Origin: Lysobacter sp. GX 14042
GTDB lineage: Bacteria > Pseudomonadota > Gammaproteobacteria > Xanthomonadales > Xanthomonadaceae
Assembly: GCF_021390425.1 (NCBI RefSeq)
Contig: NZ_JAJUWY010000002.1
Location: 372,001-436,000 of the forward strand
DNA: 64,000 bases
Reading direction: 5' to 3'
The notes under the pieces are model-generated. The model searched no databases, was not told where the DNA came from, and saw only the letters and a list, made by a program, of their open reading frames with translations. Both the position numbers and the translations under genes were made by a program. Shown piece after piece: positions 7,928 to 16,407 of the stretch; position 1 is the stretch's first letter, and every line of letters starts with the position of its first letter.

Positions 7928-8194
7928 ATGAGCCGAACGATCCTCAGCCTGCTGCTGTTGCTTCCCGGTACCGCGCTGGCGGCCAATGCCCCGGCCGTGC
8001 CCGATGGCAGCGATTGCCCGGAAGCCCGCAGCACCGGGGTCGCCAGCGAAGGATCCGCGTCGGGCAGCGCCGAAGCGTCCACCGGGATGCGTGAAGCCCG
8101 CGCGACGCCAGTCCTCCAGGGCGGCGGCGGCGAGGTCACCGAGCAGCTGCCTGCGCCAAGCTGGCGCAGCTTCCTGCCCGGCATGCTGCGCTGA
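7928..8194 (+). CDS. Small secreted protein of unknown function
   Basis: 88 residues. A clear Sec signal peptide (MSRTILSLLLLLPGTALA) is followed by an Ala/Ser/Gly/Glu-rich mature segment with one cysteine and no recognised domain. The start is fixed by the signal peptide. The stop is 8 bp upstream of the next gene, so it may be co-transcribed with the MtfA-like peptidase gene. Function unknown. Confidence 0.65.
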   Translation: MSRTILSLLLLLPGTALAANAPAVPDGSDCPEARSTGVASEGSASGSAEASTGMREARATPVLQGGGGEVTEQLPAPSWRSFLPGMLR

Positions 8195-8202
8195 CCGGCG
8201 CA

Positions 8203-8967
8203 TTGCGCGCACTGCTGCGCCGGCTGCGCGGGCGCCCGGCACCTGTTCCCGACTCCGTCTGGGCCGACGCCTGCCAGCAGGGACCCTGGCTGGCGGCGCT
8301 GCCACCGGCACGCCGGGACCGCCTGCGCGGACTGGCCGGGCTGTTCCTGCAGCGCAAGTCGATCACCCCGCTGGACGGCCTGGAACTCGACGGATCCCAG
8401 CGCTGCCTGCTGGCCGCGCTGTGTTGCCTGCCGCTGCTGGAGTTCGGGGAGGAAGGCCTGCATGGCTGGTCGCAGTTGCTGGTCTACCCCGAGGCGTTCC
8501 GCGTGCAGCGCAGCCATGTGGACGCCGCCGGGGTGCTGCACGAGTGGCACGACGAACTGATCGGCGAGGCCTGGGAAGCCGGCCCGCTGGTGCTGTCATG
8601 GGCCGACGTGCTGGCCGACTGCGCGGACCCGCACGCCGGTTTCTGCGTGGCCGCGCACGAGATGGCGCACAAGCTCGACGTGCTCGACGGGGCCATGGAC
8701 GGCACCCCGCCGCTGCCGCGGGACTGGCAGCGCGAATGGGCCCGTGACTTCCAGGCCGCATTCGAGGATTTTTGCCGGCAGGTGGATGCCGGAGCGGCGA
8801 CCGCGATCGACCCCTACGCCGCGGAGGCGGAGGAGGAGTTCTTCGCCGTCGCCACCGAGTACCACTTCAGCGACCCGGCCACGCTGCGCGCCGCGCTGCC
8901 GGCAGTTGCCCACCACCTGGAGCGGCTGTACGGCCCGCCGCCCTTCGGGCCGCACCCGGCCGGCTAA
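8203..8967 (+). CDS. mtfA: MtfA-like zinc peptidase (M90 family)
   Basis: 254 residues, the normal MtfA size. The zinc motif is AHEMAHKLDVLDG with His152, Glu153 and His156; a downstream glutamate-rich segment (EAEEEFFAVATEYHF) supplies the further ligand region. In E. coli MtfA is a cytosolic aminopeptidase that binds the Mlc/DgsA repressor and so affects glucose PTS expression. Whether that partner exists here is unknown. The start is TTG, 8 bp after the previous stop. The 3' end overlaps the convergent phoQ gene by 4 bp. Confidence 0.9.
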   Translation: MRALLRRLRGRPAPVPDSVWADACQQGPWLAALPPARRDRLRGLAGLFLQRKSITPLDGLELDGSQRCLLAALCCLPLLEFGEEGLHGWSQLLVYPEAFRVQRSHVDAAGVLHEWHDELIGEAWEAGPLVLSWADVLADCADPHAGFCVAAHEMAHKLDVLDGAMDGTPPLPRDWQREWARDFQAAFEDFCRQVDAGAATAIDPYAAEAEEEFFAVATEYHFSDPATLRAALPAVAHHLERLYGPPPFGPHPAG

Positions 8968-10367
8968 AGCCGCGAGGGCAGCTGCACCTCGAAGCGGGCA
9001 CCGCCCAGCTCGCCGGAGCGCCCGACATCGAGCGTGCCGCGATAGGCGCGGATGATGTCCTGGACGATTGCCAGGCCGATGCCGTGGCCATGCACGCGCT
9101 CGTCCCCGCGCACGCCACGCTGCAGCACCGTGGCCACCTTGTCGGCATCGATGCCCGGCCCGTCATCCTCGACCACCAGCACCAGTCCCGGGCGACGGTC
9201 GGCTGCGGCCTCGCCCGGTCGCGCGGTCAGCAGCACCCGCGAGGAGGACCATTTGAACGCGTTCTCCAACAGGTTGCCGAGCAGCTCCTGCAGGTCGCCG
9301 CGCTCGCCATGGAACTGCACGCCCCCGGCCAGGTCGAACTCGCACAGCACGCCCTTGCCGGCGTAGACCTTCTCCAGGCTCTTCACCAGCGACTCGGCCT
9401 CCGGCTCGATGTCCACCGGGGCCGAGAACAGCGCGTGGCCCCCGGATGCCGCCCGGGCGAGCTGATAGGACACCAGCTCGGTCATGCGCTGCAGCTGGAC
9501 GTCGACCTCCTTGCGCAGCTCGCCCTCCGAGGTACCCGCGTCCAGCCGGGTGCGCAGCACCGCCAGCGGCGTCTTCAGGCTGTGGGCCAGGTCGGCCAGC
9601 GTGTTGCGCTGGCGGTCGAGGTTCTCGCGCTCGCTCTCGATGAAGGCGTTGATGCTTTCGGCGAGCGGTTCGAGCTCACGCGGGTGGCGCTCGCTCATCC
9701 GCGAGGCATCGCCACGCTGCACCCGCTTGAGTTCCCAGATCACCCGCCGCAGCGGGCGCAGGCTCCAGCGCAGGATCAGCACCTGGCCCAGCAGCAGGAT
9801 CACCCCGGCACCGCCCAGGTAACGCCACAGCGCGGCGCGGAAGACCTCCACCTGGCGGCTCAGCGCGGCGGTGTCCTCCAGGATGTAGACGGTATACGGC
9901 ATCTCGCCCTCGTCCACGTCGGTGCCGGCCCAGATCAGGCCGCGGCCATAGCGGTAGGCCTCGCCGGGCTCGCCGTTGAGCTCGACGATCTCCAGTGGCC
10001 CGTCGAACACCTCCTGCCCCACCGCCAGCATCTCGCCGTCGGGCAGCAAGGGCCCGACCGAGGAGGCCGAGGCCCAGCTCTGGTCGGCCAGCACGACCTC
10101 GGCGTACAGGCCGCTGCCCGGACGGTCGAACCGCGGGTCGGGGGTGGCATAGGGAGGAATGAAGGTGCCGTCGCGGGCGAAGTCGCTGTCGGCGTAGGCC
10201 AGCGCGAAGCTGCGCATGCGCTGGTAGAGGTTGTTCTCGGCGGTTTCCAGGAAGGCGCGGTCGAGGGCCACGCCGGCCAACGCCAGGAAGGCCACCAGGC
10301 CGATGCTGGCAGCCATCACCTGGCGCGCCTGCAGCGAGCGCGGGCGGCCCCAGTTCATGATCGACAT
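8964..10367 (-). CDS. phoQ: PhoQ-type sensor histidine kinase
   Basis: 467 residues. One membrane helix lies near residues 18-38. A periplasmic acidic sensor domain follows (about 40-185, many Asp/Glu as in PhoQ). The second helix is about 187-207, then HAMP, a HisKA box LADLAHSLKTPLAVL with phospho-acceptor His262, and a HATPase domain (NLLENAFKWSS, DDGPGI, GHGIGLAI). It should autophosphorylate and pass phosphate to PhoP. It lies 61 bp downstream of phoP in the same operon. Its stop overlaps the convergent mtfA by 4 bp. Confidence 0.92.
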   Translation of the reverse strand: MSIMNWGRPRSLQARQVMAASIGLVAFLALAGVALDRAFLETAENNLYQRMRSFALAYADSDFARDGTFIPPYATPDPRFDRPGSGLYAEVVLADQSWASASSVGPLLPDGEMLAVGQEVFDGPLEIVELNGEPGEAYRYGRGLIWAGTDVDEGEMPYTVYILEDTAALSRQVEVFRAALWRYLGGAGVILLLGQVLILRWSLRPLRRVIWELKRVQRGDASRMSERHPRELEPLAESINAFIESERENLDRQRNTLADLAHSLKTPLAVLRTRLDAGTSEGELRKEVDVQLQRMTELVSYQLARAASGGHALFSAPVDIEPEAESLVKSLEKVYAGKGVLCEFDLAGGVQFHGERGDLQELLGNLLENAFKWSSSRVLLTARPGEAAADRRPGLVLVVEDDGPGIDADKVATVLQRGVRGDERVHGHGIGLAIVQDIIRAYRGTLDVGRSGELGGARFEVQLPSRL

Positions 10368-10428
10368 GACGGCAGGTTAGCGGCTCGCGCCGGCCGGTGC
10401 GAGCGGCCGGCGCGCGTTGCGCCGGCGC

Positions 10429-11112
10429 CTATTCGCCGCTGCGGGGGATGGCGAAGCGGTAACCGCGCCCGCGCACGGTCTCGATCGGCTTGAGGGTGCC
10501 GTCCGGGTCGAGCTTCTTGCGCAGCCTTCCGATGAAGACTTCCAGCACGTTGGAGTCGCGGTCGAAGTCCTGCTGGTAGATGTGCTCGGTCAGGTCGGCC
10601 TTCGAGACCAGCTCGCCGGCGTGCATCATCAGGTACTCGAGCACCTTGTACTCGTAGCTGGTCAGGTCGACGTTCTGGCCGTGCACGCTGACGGTCTGCG
10701 CCGCCAGGTCAAGCGTGACCGGCCCGCATTCCAAGGTCGGCTTGCTCCAGCCCGCCGCACGCCGCACCAGCGCGTTGATGCGCGCCAGCAGCTCCTCGAC
10801 GTGGAACGGCTTGACCAGGTAGTCGTCGGCGCCCTGTTTCAGCCCCTCGACCTTGTCCTGCCAGCTGGAACGGGCAGTCAGGATCAGGATCGGGAAGCTC
10901 TTGTCCTCGTCGCGCAGGGCGCGGATCAGCTCCATGCCCGACATCTTCGGCAGCCCGAGATCGATGATGCCCAGGTCGAACGGCACCTCGCGCCCCATGT
11001 AGAGGCCTTCTTCGCCGTCCTGGGCCGCGTCCACGGCGAATCCTTCGCGCTTGAGCCGTGCGGCGAGCGTCTCGCGCAGCGGGGCCTCGTCTTCCACCAG
11101 CAGGATACGCAT
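10429..11112 (-). CDS. phoP: PhoP-type response regulator
   Basis: 227 residues. The receiver domain (1-120) has the acidic pocket Glu7/Asp8, phospho-acceptor Asp51 in IIDLGLPKMSG, and the lysine of YLVKPFH. The winged-helix OmpR/PhoB domain (about 128-225) ends with VRGRGYRFAIP. It controls envelope and low-magnesium or antimicrobial-peptide responses in related bacteria. I use the ATG at 11112 because GAGGAG lies five bases upstream; a GTG two codons earlier would sit on the ribosome-binding site. It is cotranscribed with the PepSY gene upstream and phoQ downstream. Confidence 0.95.
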   Translation of the reverse strand: MRILLVEDEAPLRETLAARLKREGFAVDAAQDGEEGLYMGREVPFDLGIIDLGLPKMSGMELIRALRDEDKSFPILILTARSSWQDKVEGLKQGADDYLVKPFHVEELLARINALVRRAAGWSKPTLECGPVTLDLAAQTVSVHGQNVDLTSYEYKVLEYLMMHAGELVSKADLTEHIYQQDFDRDSNVLEVFIGRLRKKLDPDGTLKPIETVRGRGYRFAIPRSGE

Positions 11113-11176
11113 GGTCACTCCTCGGATACGTGCAGATGAATTCCCTGAACAGGGATCCTACCCGAAGGGTGGCGCG

Positions 11177-11551
11177 TCAGTTGTCGTCGCTGCGTATACG
11201 GCGTGCGCCGTGGTTGCTGGCGGGGTCGTCCAGGTACACCCGGACCCGGCCACTGGAATCGACGACCTTGATCCGGCTGATGTCGCGGCCTTCGTACGGC
11301 ACCATCTCGGCGCTCAGCACCTGGCCCCCGGTGCGCCGCTCCACCCGCCGGACGGCGTCCGACAGGGCCTGTCGCTCGCTGGCGTGCCCGCGGGGCTCGG
11401 TGGCCCGCGCCGGCGGCGGGCGCCGGGCGAGGTCGCGATGCGACTCCCGGGCCTTGTCGCGGGTCCGCTGCGCCCACGCATCGCCGCTCGCCGTGGTGGC
11501 GATGAGCACCACCAGCAGGGATGCGGCACAGGTGGAGGAGCGGACGGACAT
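11177..11551 (-). CDS. Secreted PepSY-like protein upstream of phoP
   Basis: 124 residues with a signal peptide (about 1-27, ending SGDAWA), a basic Arg/Pro-rich stretch, then one PepSY-like unit from ALSDAVRRVERRTGGQVLSA to VRVYLDDP. PepSY modules are thought to modulate peptidases or kinases outside the cytoplasm. Its position as first gene of the phoPQ operon suggests it may adjust PhoQ sensing; that is inference. 64 bp separate it from phoP. Confidence 0.78.
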   Translation of the reverse strand: MSVRSSTCAASLLVVLIATTASGDAWAQRTRDKARESHRDLARRPPPARATEPRGHASERQALSDAVRRVERRTGGQVLSAEMVPYEGRDISRIKVVDSSGRVRVYLDDPASNHGARRIRSDDN

Positions 11552-11604
11552 GGGCTGGGCAGGCGACCGGTCGTGAGCGGCATTCCATGATTGGAACGCT
11601 GCGG

Positions 11605-11620
11605 TGAATCCGATCTGAAC
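11605..11620 (-). promoter_or_regulatory. Candidate response-regulator site upstream of the PepSY-phoPQ operon
   Basis: The plus strand holds TGAAT (11605-11609) and TGAAC (11616-11620), a direct repeat with exactly 11-bp period, the spacing used by OmpR/PhoB-type regulators such as PhoP. A separate inverted repeat TTCCATGATTGGAA lies at 11583-11596. Autoregulation by PhoP is a reasonable guess but only the repeat is seen. Confidence 0.35.
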
Positions 11621-11688
11621 TTTTTCTTCACGGCGTTGTCGCGTTCAGTCTCGCACTGCGCGTCCGCCGTGTCTGCCCCACGGCTGTT

Positions 11689-12684
11689 TCAGCCGGTCGG
11701 CTCCAGTGCCCGCTCGACCAGCGACCAGTCCGCGCCGTGCCGGTGCGCACCCTCGCTGAGCACCTGGCGGAAGGCCCGCCCGCCACGCTGGCCGGCGAAC
11801 AGACCCAGCACGTGGCGGGTGATGTGCTTGAGTTGCCCGCCGCGGGCCAGCACTCCTTCCACGTAGGGACGCATTGCCCGCAGCAGCTCGGCGCGCGGCC
11901 GCGGCGCAACCCCGTACCAGGCACAGTCCAGTTCGTGCAGCAGGTAGGGCGTGTGGTAGGCGGCGCGGCCGAGCATCACCCCGTCGACGTGGGCCAGCTG
12001 GGCGGTGGCGGTATCGGCATCGGCGATGCCGCCGTTGACGACCACCTGCAGGTACGGGCGCTCGCGCCTGAGCCGCCAGGCCCAGTCGCGGCGCAGCGGC
12101 GGGATGTCGCGGTTCTCCTTCGGGCTGAGCCCCTGCAGCCAGGCATTGCGCGCATGCACGATGAAGGTCCGGCACCCCGCTTCGGCCACCGTGTCGATGA
12201 AGCCGCGGAAGCGCCCGTACTCGTCGTCATCGTCCACGCCCAGCCGGCACTTCACGGTCACCGGCACGTCGCACCCGGCGATCATCGCCGCCACGCACTC
12301 GGCCACCAGCGCCGGCTCGCGCATCAGGCAGGCACCGAAGCGCCCGGCCTGCACCCGGTCGGAGGGACAGCCGCAGTTGAGGTTGACCTCGTCGTGCCCC
12401 AGTTCGGCGCCGATCCGCGCCGCCTGCGCCAGCAGCGCCGGCTCGCTTCCGCCCAGTTGCAGGGCCAGCGGGTGCTCGGTCGGGTCCATCGCCAGCAGCC
12501 GGGCACGGTCACCGTGGATCACCGCGTTGGCGTGGACCATTTCGGTATACAGGCGCGCGTGTGGCGCCAGGATGCGGTGGAACACCCGGCAATGGCTGTC
12601 GGTCCAGTCCATCATCGGGGCCACGGACAGGCGCAGGGAGGCGTCGTAACGCGCCTGCTCTTGCGGATACAGCGGATTTCCCAT
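11689..12684 (-). CDS. dusA: tRNA-dihydrouridine synthase A
   Basis: 331 residues, typical DusA length. The TIM-barrel flavoenzyme motifs are present: SVAPMMDWTDSHCR at the start, the catalytic cysteine in NCGCPSD, and the DusA-specific HARNAWLQGLSPKENR. It reduces uridines in the tRNA D-loop (positions 20/20a in E. coli) using FMN and NADPH. It is a leftward gene 27 bp upstream of a small secreted-protein gene on the same strand, which may share its transcript. Confidence 0.96.
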   Translation of the reverse strand: MGNPLYPQEQARYDASLRLSVAPMMDWTDSHCRVFHRILAPHARLYTEMVHANAVIHGDRARLLAMDPTEHPLALQLGGSEPALLAQAARIGAELGHDEVNLNCGCPSDRVQAGRFGACLMREPALVAECVAAMIAGCDVPVTVKCRLGVDDDDEYGRFRGFIDTVAEAGCRTFIVHARNAWLQGLSPKENRDIPPLRRDWAWRLRRERPYLQVVVNGGIADADTATAQLAHVDGVMLGRAAYHTPYLLHELDCAWYGVAPRPRAELLRAMRPYVEGVLARGGQLKHITRHVLGLFAGQRGGRAFRQVLSEGAHRHGADWSLVERALEPTG

Positions 12685-12711
12685 CGCCGGATTGTACCGG
12701 CGGAGGCGCCG

Positions 12712-13314
12712 TCAGCCCCCGTTGACGCGGCGGGACGGCTGCCGCGCCTGGCGCCGGCCGCTGGCGGATTGCGCGCGTGCGGGCTCGGGCATCAGCTTGC
12801 GCCCGGGGTATTCGTCGCGCATGTCGCCATCGATGTAGATCGGCCGTGACCAGCGGTCGTAGGTCGGAACGAAGCCGCGCTTGAGGCGGTGGAAGCCGTT
12901 GGAACCCGGCGTGATCCCCAGTTGCCTGGCGAGCGCGCCCCAGCCTTCGCCGTGGTTGCGCTCCCATTCGCCGACCACGTGGCGGCACGGGCGGCCGACG
13001 ATCTTGGCGACGGCACAGGCGTAGTAGATGTCGCCCGGAGCCCAGCGCGCGTCCAGCAGTTCCACCACCAGCGCGCGGGGGGCAGCGTGGTAGCGGACCA
13101 TCTCGTCGATGAAGGGCGCGCGGTAACGGGCACCGTACCGGTTCACGTCGCCCAGCCAGGTGTCGATCCACCCGTCCCCGGTGCGTGGGTTCCATCCGAA
13201 GGCGTAGTCCTGTGCGACCGCCTGGCCGGTACCCAGCAGGGTCGCCAGGCCGGTGGCCAGCGCGATCATGCGGCGGGTGACGCCACGGGTGGCAGGCGCG
13301 ATCGTGTAGGACAT
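12712..13314 (-). CDS. Secreted protein of unknown function
   Basis: 200 residues. A signal peptide with a long n-region runs to about residue 34 (ATGLATLLGTGQAVAQ). The mature domain is Trp/Tyr/Arg-rich (FGWNPRTGDGWIDTWLGDVN, YYACAVAKIVGRPC) with two cysteines that could form one disulfide. The tail is basic. No known enzymatic motif is seen. GGAG lies about ten bases before the chosen ATG; a second Met at codon 16 would also give a signal peptide. Function unknown. Confidence 0.7.
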   Translation of the reverse strand: MSYTIAPATRGVTRRMIALATGLATLLGTGQAVAQDYAFGWNPRTGDGWIDTWLGDVNRYGARYRAPFIDEMVRYHAAPRALVVELLDARWAPGDIYYACAVAKIVGRPCRHVVGEWERNHGEGWGALARQLGITPGSNGFHRLKRGFVPTYDRWSRPIYIDGDMRDEYPGRKLMPEPARAQSASGRRQARQPSRRVNGG

Positions 13315-13429
13315 CCGGGGCTCCGGGGAAGCAACAGCTTCGGGCCCGCCATCGTTGGCCAGTCCGGGTTAACCCCCTCTGAAACCGGGACGCCAGGCCC
13401 TTCCGCGCAGGGCCTGCGTTCAAACTGGC

Positions 13430-13873
13430 TCAGCGTTCGATCACGAACTTGCCGAACGCGACACCCAGGCTCCATCCCTCGCCCTTGCCCGCCAGCGCCA
13501 GGGAGACCTCGCCCTTGGTCATGACCTGCGCGCCCGCGCTGCGGGTGGCGCCGGCGTGGGCCTCGGCCGTGACGTAGGCACCGAGCACCTCGTCAAGACC
13601 ACGCACGCCGGAGAACTCGCCGCGCCCGTCCACGATCCGGGTCTTGCCGAAGCTGATGCCGCCGCCCTTGGCACGGATCTTCACGTTCATCGACTGGCCG
13701 TTGCTGCAGCTGACGGTGCCGGTGCCCGAAGCGGTCTTGTAGAACGCCGACCAGCCCGACAGGTCATAGCGCAACTGGCAGTCCAGGGGAGTGTCGGCCA
13801 GGACATGGGCCGGGGCGAGGGCAAGGCCTGCAACCAGCAGGCCCGGGAGGGCGGCAACGAGGATTCCACGCAT
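13430..13873 (-). CDS. Secreted protein of unknown function
   Basis: 147 residues with a signal peptide (about 1-26, ending APAHVLA). The mature domain has two cysteines (DCQLRYDL, TVSCSNGQS) and a Gly-rich beta-strand pattern (AKGGGISFGKTRIVDG, GWSLGVAFGKFVIER), suggesting a small beta-sandwich or barrel. The frame stays open far upstream through the HAD gene, but the signal peptide fixes the start here. Function unknown. Confidence 0.7.
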   Translation of the reverse strand: MRGILVAALPGLLVAGLALAPAHVLADTPLDCQLRYDLSGWSAFYKTASGTGTVSCSNGQSMNVKIRAKGGGISFGKTRIVDGRGEFSGVRGLDEVLGAYVTAEAHAGATRSAGAQVMTKGEVSLALAGKGEGWSLGVAFGKFVIER

Positions 13874-13912
13874 CCGGTGTGCTCCGCTCGGGTAGGGGCG
13901 ACAGGCTAGCGC

Positions 13913-13947
13913 AGAAAGCCGGAGGCCGGCGCATGGCCGGCCTCCGG
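13913..13947 (-). terminator. Terminator after the Tyr/Arg-rich secreted protein gene
   Basis: An 11-bp perfect stem (CCGGAGGCCGG 13919-13929 / CCGGCCTCCGG 13937-13947) follows the stop of the gene at 13951. On the leftward strand the stem is followed by CTTTCT, a short T-rich tail. Confidence 0.6.
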
Positions 13948-13950
13948 GTG

Positions 13951-14355
13951 TCACCAGCCGCGGCTGTTGCGACTGTTGTGGTTTCGCTTCCTGTCCTTGC
14001 GCGGGTCGTAATAGGTGACCTTGCACTTGCCGTTGCTGTTGCAGTTGGCCCGGCCGGGGGCGTTGCGGTAATAGCCGTGGGCCACCCCGTGTGGCGGCCC
14101 GCCGCGGCGGTACTGGCGCGGCACGTGGCGGTAGTAGCTGGCACGGCCGTGGTGGTCGCGGACCACGACCAGGCGGTCGTTGTGGCCGTAGCGACCGTGG
14201 CGGTAATAGGCCTGGTCGCCGCGCATGACCACATCGGCGACATCGACCAGGACGCGGATGAGGTCGTCGCTGGCCCTGGCGGGCGCTGGCGTGGAAACCG
14301 CCAGCGCGCCCAGTACCACGGCCAGGACCGGTGCGATCAATCGGGTTGCGAGCAT
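13951..14355 (-). CDS. Small secreted Tyr/Arg/His-rich protein
   Basis: 134 residues. The signal peptide spans about 1-28 (ending APARA). The mature part is rich in Tyr, Arg, His and Asn (QAYYRHGRYGHNDRLVVVRD, YRHVPRQYRRGG) and ends in a basic Asn/Arg/Lys tail (KDRKRNHNSRNSRGW). It carries two cysteines. The composition suggests binding to nucleic acid, polyanion or wall polymer, but this is a guess. The start is set by the signal peptide; an upstream in-frame Met would extend it by 16 residues. Confidence 0.65.
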   Translation of the reverse strand: MLATRLIAPVLAVVLGALAVSTPAPARASDDLIRVLVDVADVVMRGDQAYYRHGRYGHNDRLVVVRDHHGRASYYRHVPRQYRRGGPPHGVAHGYYRNAPGRANCNSNGKCKVTYYDPRKDRKRNHNSRNSRGW

Positions 14356-14433
14356 GGGCGGGCCCTCCGTTGGTGTCCGGGCCGAACATGCCCGTGCCGG
14401 CATGAACGATGCCGCAACGTGCCCGGCGCGCCT

Positions 14434-15165
14434 TCAGCCGGGCGGTGCGTACGCCCGCGCCGCGAGTGCCTCCAGTGCGCCCGGCACCTCGGCGGCATTG
14501 GCGACCGTGCACAGGCGCTGGTGCCCGGCATCCGGCGTGGTGGCCTGCTCGTGGATCCAGGTGCTGTGGTAGGGGACGTGCACCGCCCACCCGCCCAGAT
14601 CGAGCACCGGCAGGATGTCCGAGCGCACCGAGTTGCCCACCATCGCGAACTGCCGGGCCGGCAGGCCGAACTCCTCCAGCAGCCGGGCGTAGGTCCCGGG
14701 GTCCTTTTCGCTGACCACCTCGATCCGCCGGAACAGCCCGGCCAGGCCGCACTGGCGGACCTTCGCCTCCTGGTGGAACAGGTCCCCCTTGGTGATCAGC
14801 ACCAGCGGGTAATGGCGCCCCACCGCCTCCACCGCCTCGCGCACGCCCGGCAGCAGTTCCACCGGGTGCTGGAGCAGGCGCTTGCCCAGCGCGACCACCT
14901 TGCCGATGTCGGCGGCACTGATGCGCGAGCCGGTCAGCTCGACCGCCGCCTCGATCATCGACAGGGTCATGCCCTTCACGCCGTAGCCGAACACGCCGAT
15001 GTTGCCGCCCTCGACCTCGTGCAGGCGCTGGCGGACCTGCATGTCGTCCAGGTCGAGGTAGCCGGTGAGGATGCCCTCGAACTCCAGCTGCGCCTCGTCG
15101 AAGTAATCCTGGCTGCGCCAGAGGGTGTCGTCGGCATCGAAGCCGACCATCGCGATGTCTCCCAT
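14434..15165 (-). CDS. HAD-superfamily phosphatase
   Basis: 243 residues. Motif I is FDADDTLW (nucleophile Asp, acid Asp two later), motif II LITKGDLF, motif III around the lysine of VVSEKDPGTY, and motif IV MVGNSVRSDILPV. A helical cap lies between motifs I and II. The substrate is unknown; small phosphometabolites are usual. The start at 15165 is placed just before the conserved first strand; an in-frame Met nine codons earlier (15192) is possible. Neither has a clear ribosome-binding site. Confidence 0.85.
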   Translation of the reverse strand: MGDIAMVGFDADDTLWRSQDYFDEAQLEFEGILTGYLDLDDMQVRQRLHEVEGGNIGVFGYGVKGMTLSMIEAAVELTGSRISAADIGKVVALGKRLLQHPVELLPGVREAVEAVGRHYPLVLITKGDLFHQEAKVRQCGLAGLFRRIEVVSEKDPGTYARLLEEFGLPARQFAMVGNSVRSDILPVLDLGGWAVHVPYHSTWIHEQATTPDAGHQRLCTVANAAEVPGALEALAARAYAPPG

Positions 15166-15230
15166 GGGCGAAGTATCGCTCCGGAAGGGCACCGCGGGAA
15201 TGACGGCGATCGGCCAACCACTGCTGAAAC

Positions 15231-15259
15231 GAAGGAGGGCGGCCCGCGGGCCGCCCTCC
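15231..15259 (-). terminator. Terminator after the EF-hand gene
   Basis: An 11-bp perfect stem (GGAGGGCGGCC / GGCCGCCCTCC) with CGCG loop lies between the EF-hand stop (15283) and the HAD start. Leftward it is followed by TTCGTTT. Confidence 0.75.
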
Positions 15260-15282
15260 GTTGGAGTCCGGCGGGCGCCGGC

Positions 15283-15690
15283 TTACTCCTCGATGTCGGC
15301 CCCGGCGTCGGCATCCGCCTCGCCGGTCGGCTCATCACCGGTCACATCGTCGTAGACCGCGTCACCGGCATCGGCGGCGGTGCTGCCGGCCGCGGCTTCG
15401 GCCTGGCCGGCGGCGACGAACGCCCGGTACTCCTCGCCGGTCAGCTCGCCGTCGGCGTTGGCGTCGGCCTCGGCGAAGATCCCGGCCAGCGCCGGCGTGG
15501 CCGCCGACTCCTCGGCACTGATCACGCCGTCACCATTGGTATCGATGTCGTTCCAGCTGGTCGGTGCCTGGGTGGTGGCGGTGGTCTCGATGCCGGCGTC
15601 GACGGCATCCTGCGCGAATGCCGTGGGCGCCAGCGCGAGGGCGGCTGCAAGGCCAAGGGCCGGGGAAAGGCTGCGGAAACGGATCTTCAT
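15283..15690 (-). CDS. Secreted EF-hand calcium-binding protein
   Basis: 135 residues. The signal peptide ends near ALAPTAFA. Two EF-hand loops follow: DTNGDGVISAEE and ADANADGELTGEE, spaced as a pair. The C-terminus is very acidic and Ala-rich. It probably binds calcium in the periplasm or outside the cell. The chosen start gives an intact signal peptide; the frame extends upstream without one. A second EF-hand protein of similar plan lies 2 kb away. Confidence 0.82.
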   Translation of the reverse strand: MKIRFRSLSPALGLAAALALAPTAFAQDAVDAGIETTATTQAPTSWNDIDTNGDGVISAEESAATPALAGIFAEADANADGELTGEEYRAFVAAGQAEAAAGSTAADAGDAVYDDVTGDEPTGEADADAGADIEE

Positions 15691-15905
15691 CGGACGTCCT
15701 CGTTCTGGTCTGTTGGGGGTGCCCGCGGCCCGGGGGAGCCGACGGCACGGGCAGACGGTGACGGCCGGGAAATGAACATCGCGTCTACACCGCGGCCTTG
15801 CGTTCACCTGCACCGGCACCCCGCCCGTCACTTTCGGGTCACCGCGCGGGCCGGATGCTCGCGGGGGTGCGATGCGGCAGACACCACGCCACGAAGGAGG
15901 CTTCG

Positions 15906-16403
15906 ATGCGGACCCGACACGTGTACACCACCCCCGACCTGCCTACCGCCCGCCGCGCCATCGCCGCGGCGCGCAGCGCGGGCATCGATGACGACGACAT
16001 CCTCCTGGTCGCGCGCTCGGACATCGAGCTGGACGCGGTCCCGGACAACCGCAAGCAGGCCGACAGCGACATGCTACCGGCGGCCGCCCGCGGCGCCGGC
16101 ATGGGCGCCGGCGCCGGGCTGCTGGCCGGCCTAGTCGCGGTGGCCATTCCCCCGTTGGGCGTAACCCTGGCAGGGGCCGCCGCGGCCACGGTGGCGGGCG
16201 CGGCGGTGGGGTCGTGGTCGGCGGCGCTGATGGGGTCCTCGCTGCCCGACCCGGTCAGGCAGCGGTTCGAAGGCCGCATCGAGGCCGGCGAGATCCTGCT
16301 GGTAATCGACGCGCCGGCCGGGGTGCTCGACCGGGTAGGCCCGCAGATTGCCGGCGCTGGTGCGGTCCGGCTACCGTTCGAGGCCCCTTGCTCGGCGAGC
16401 TGA
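15906..16403 (+). CDS. Glycine-zipper membrane protein of unknown function
   Basis: 165 residues. The N-terminal soluble segment ([20 protein letters not shown], about 10-55) resembles a small alpha/beta domain. A Gly/Ala-rich hydrophobic hairpin ([20 protein letters not shown], then [16 protein letters not shown]) spans about 63-110. A short C-terminal alpha/beta segment follows. AAGGAGG lies just upstream of the ATG. It is 4 bp upstream of the PQQ-type dehydrogenase gene, so the two are cotranscribed. Function unknown. Confidence 0.72.
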   Translation: MRTRHVYTTPDLPTARRAIAAARSAGIDDDDILLVARSDIELDAVPDNRKQADSDMLPAAARGAGMGAGAGLLAGLVAVAIPPLGVTLAGAAAATVAGAAVGSWSAALMGSSLPDPVRQRFEGRIEAGEILLVIDAPAGVLDRVGPQIAGAGAVRLPFEAPCSAS

Positions 16404-16407
16404 TCCC

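Noticed and set aside
13430-15217. Single 595-residue protein spanning several small genes
   Set aside because: The frame is open because of high G+C. Its upstream part reads as Arg/Gly/Pro-rich shadow of the HAD gene, and a clean signal peptide marks the true start at 13873.
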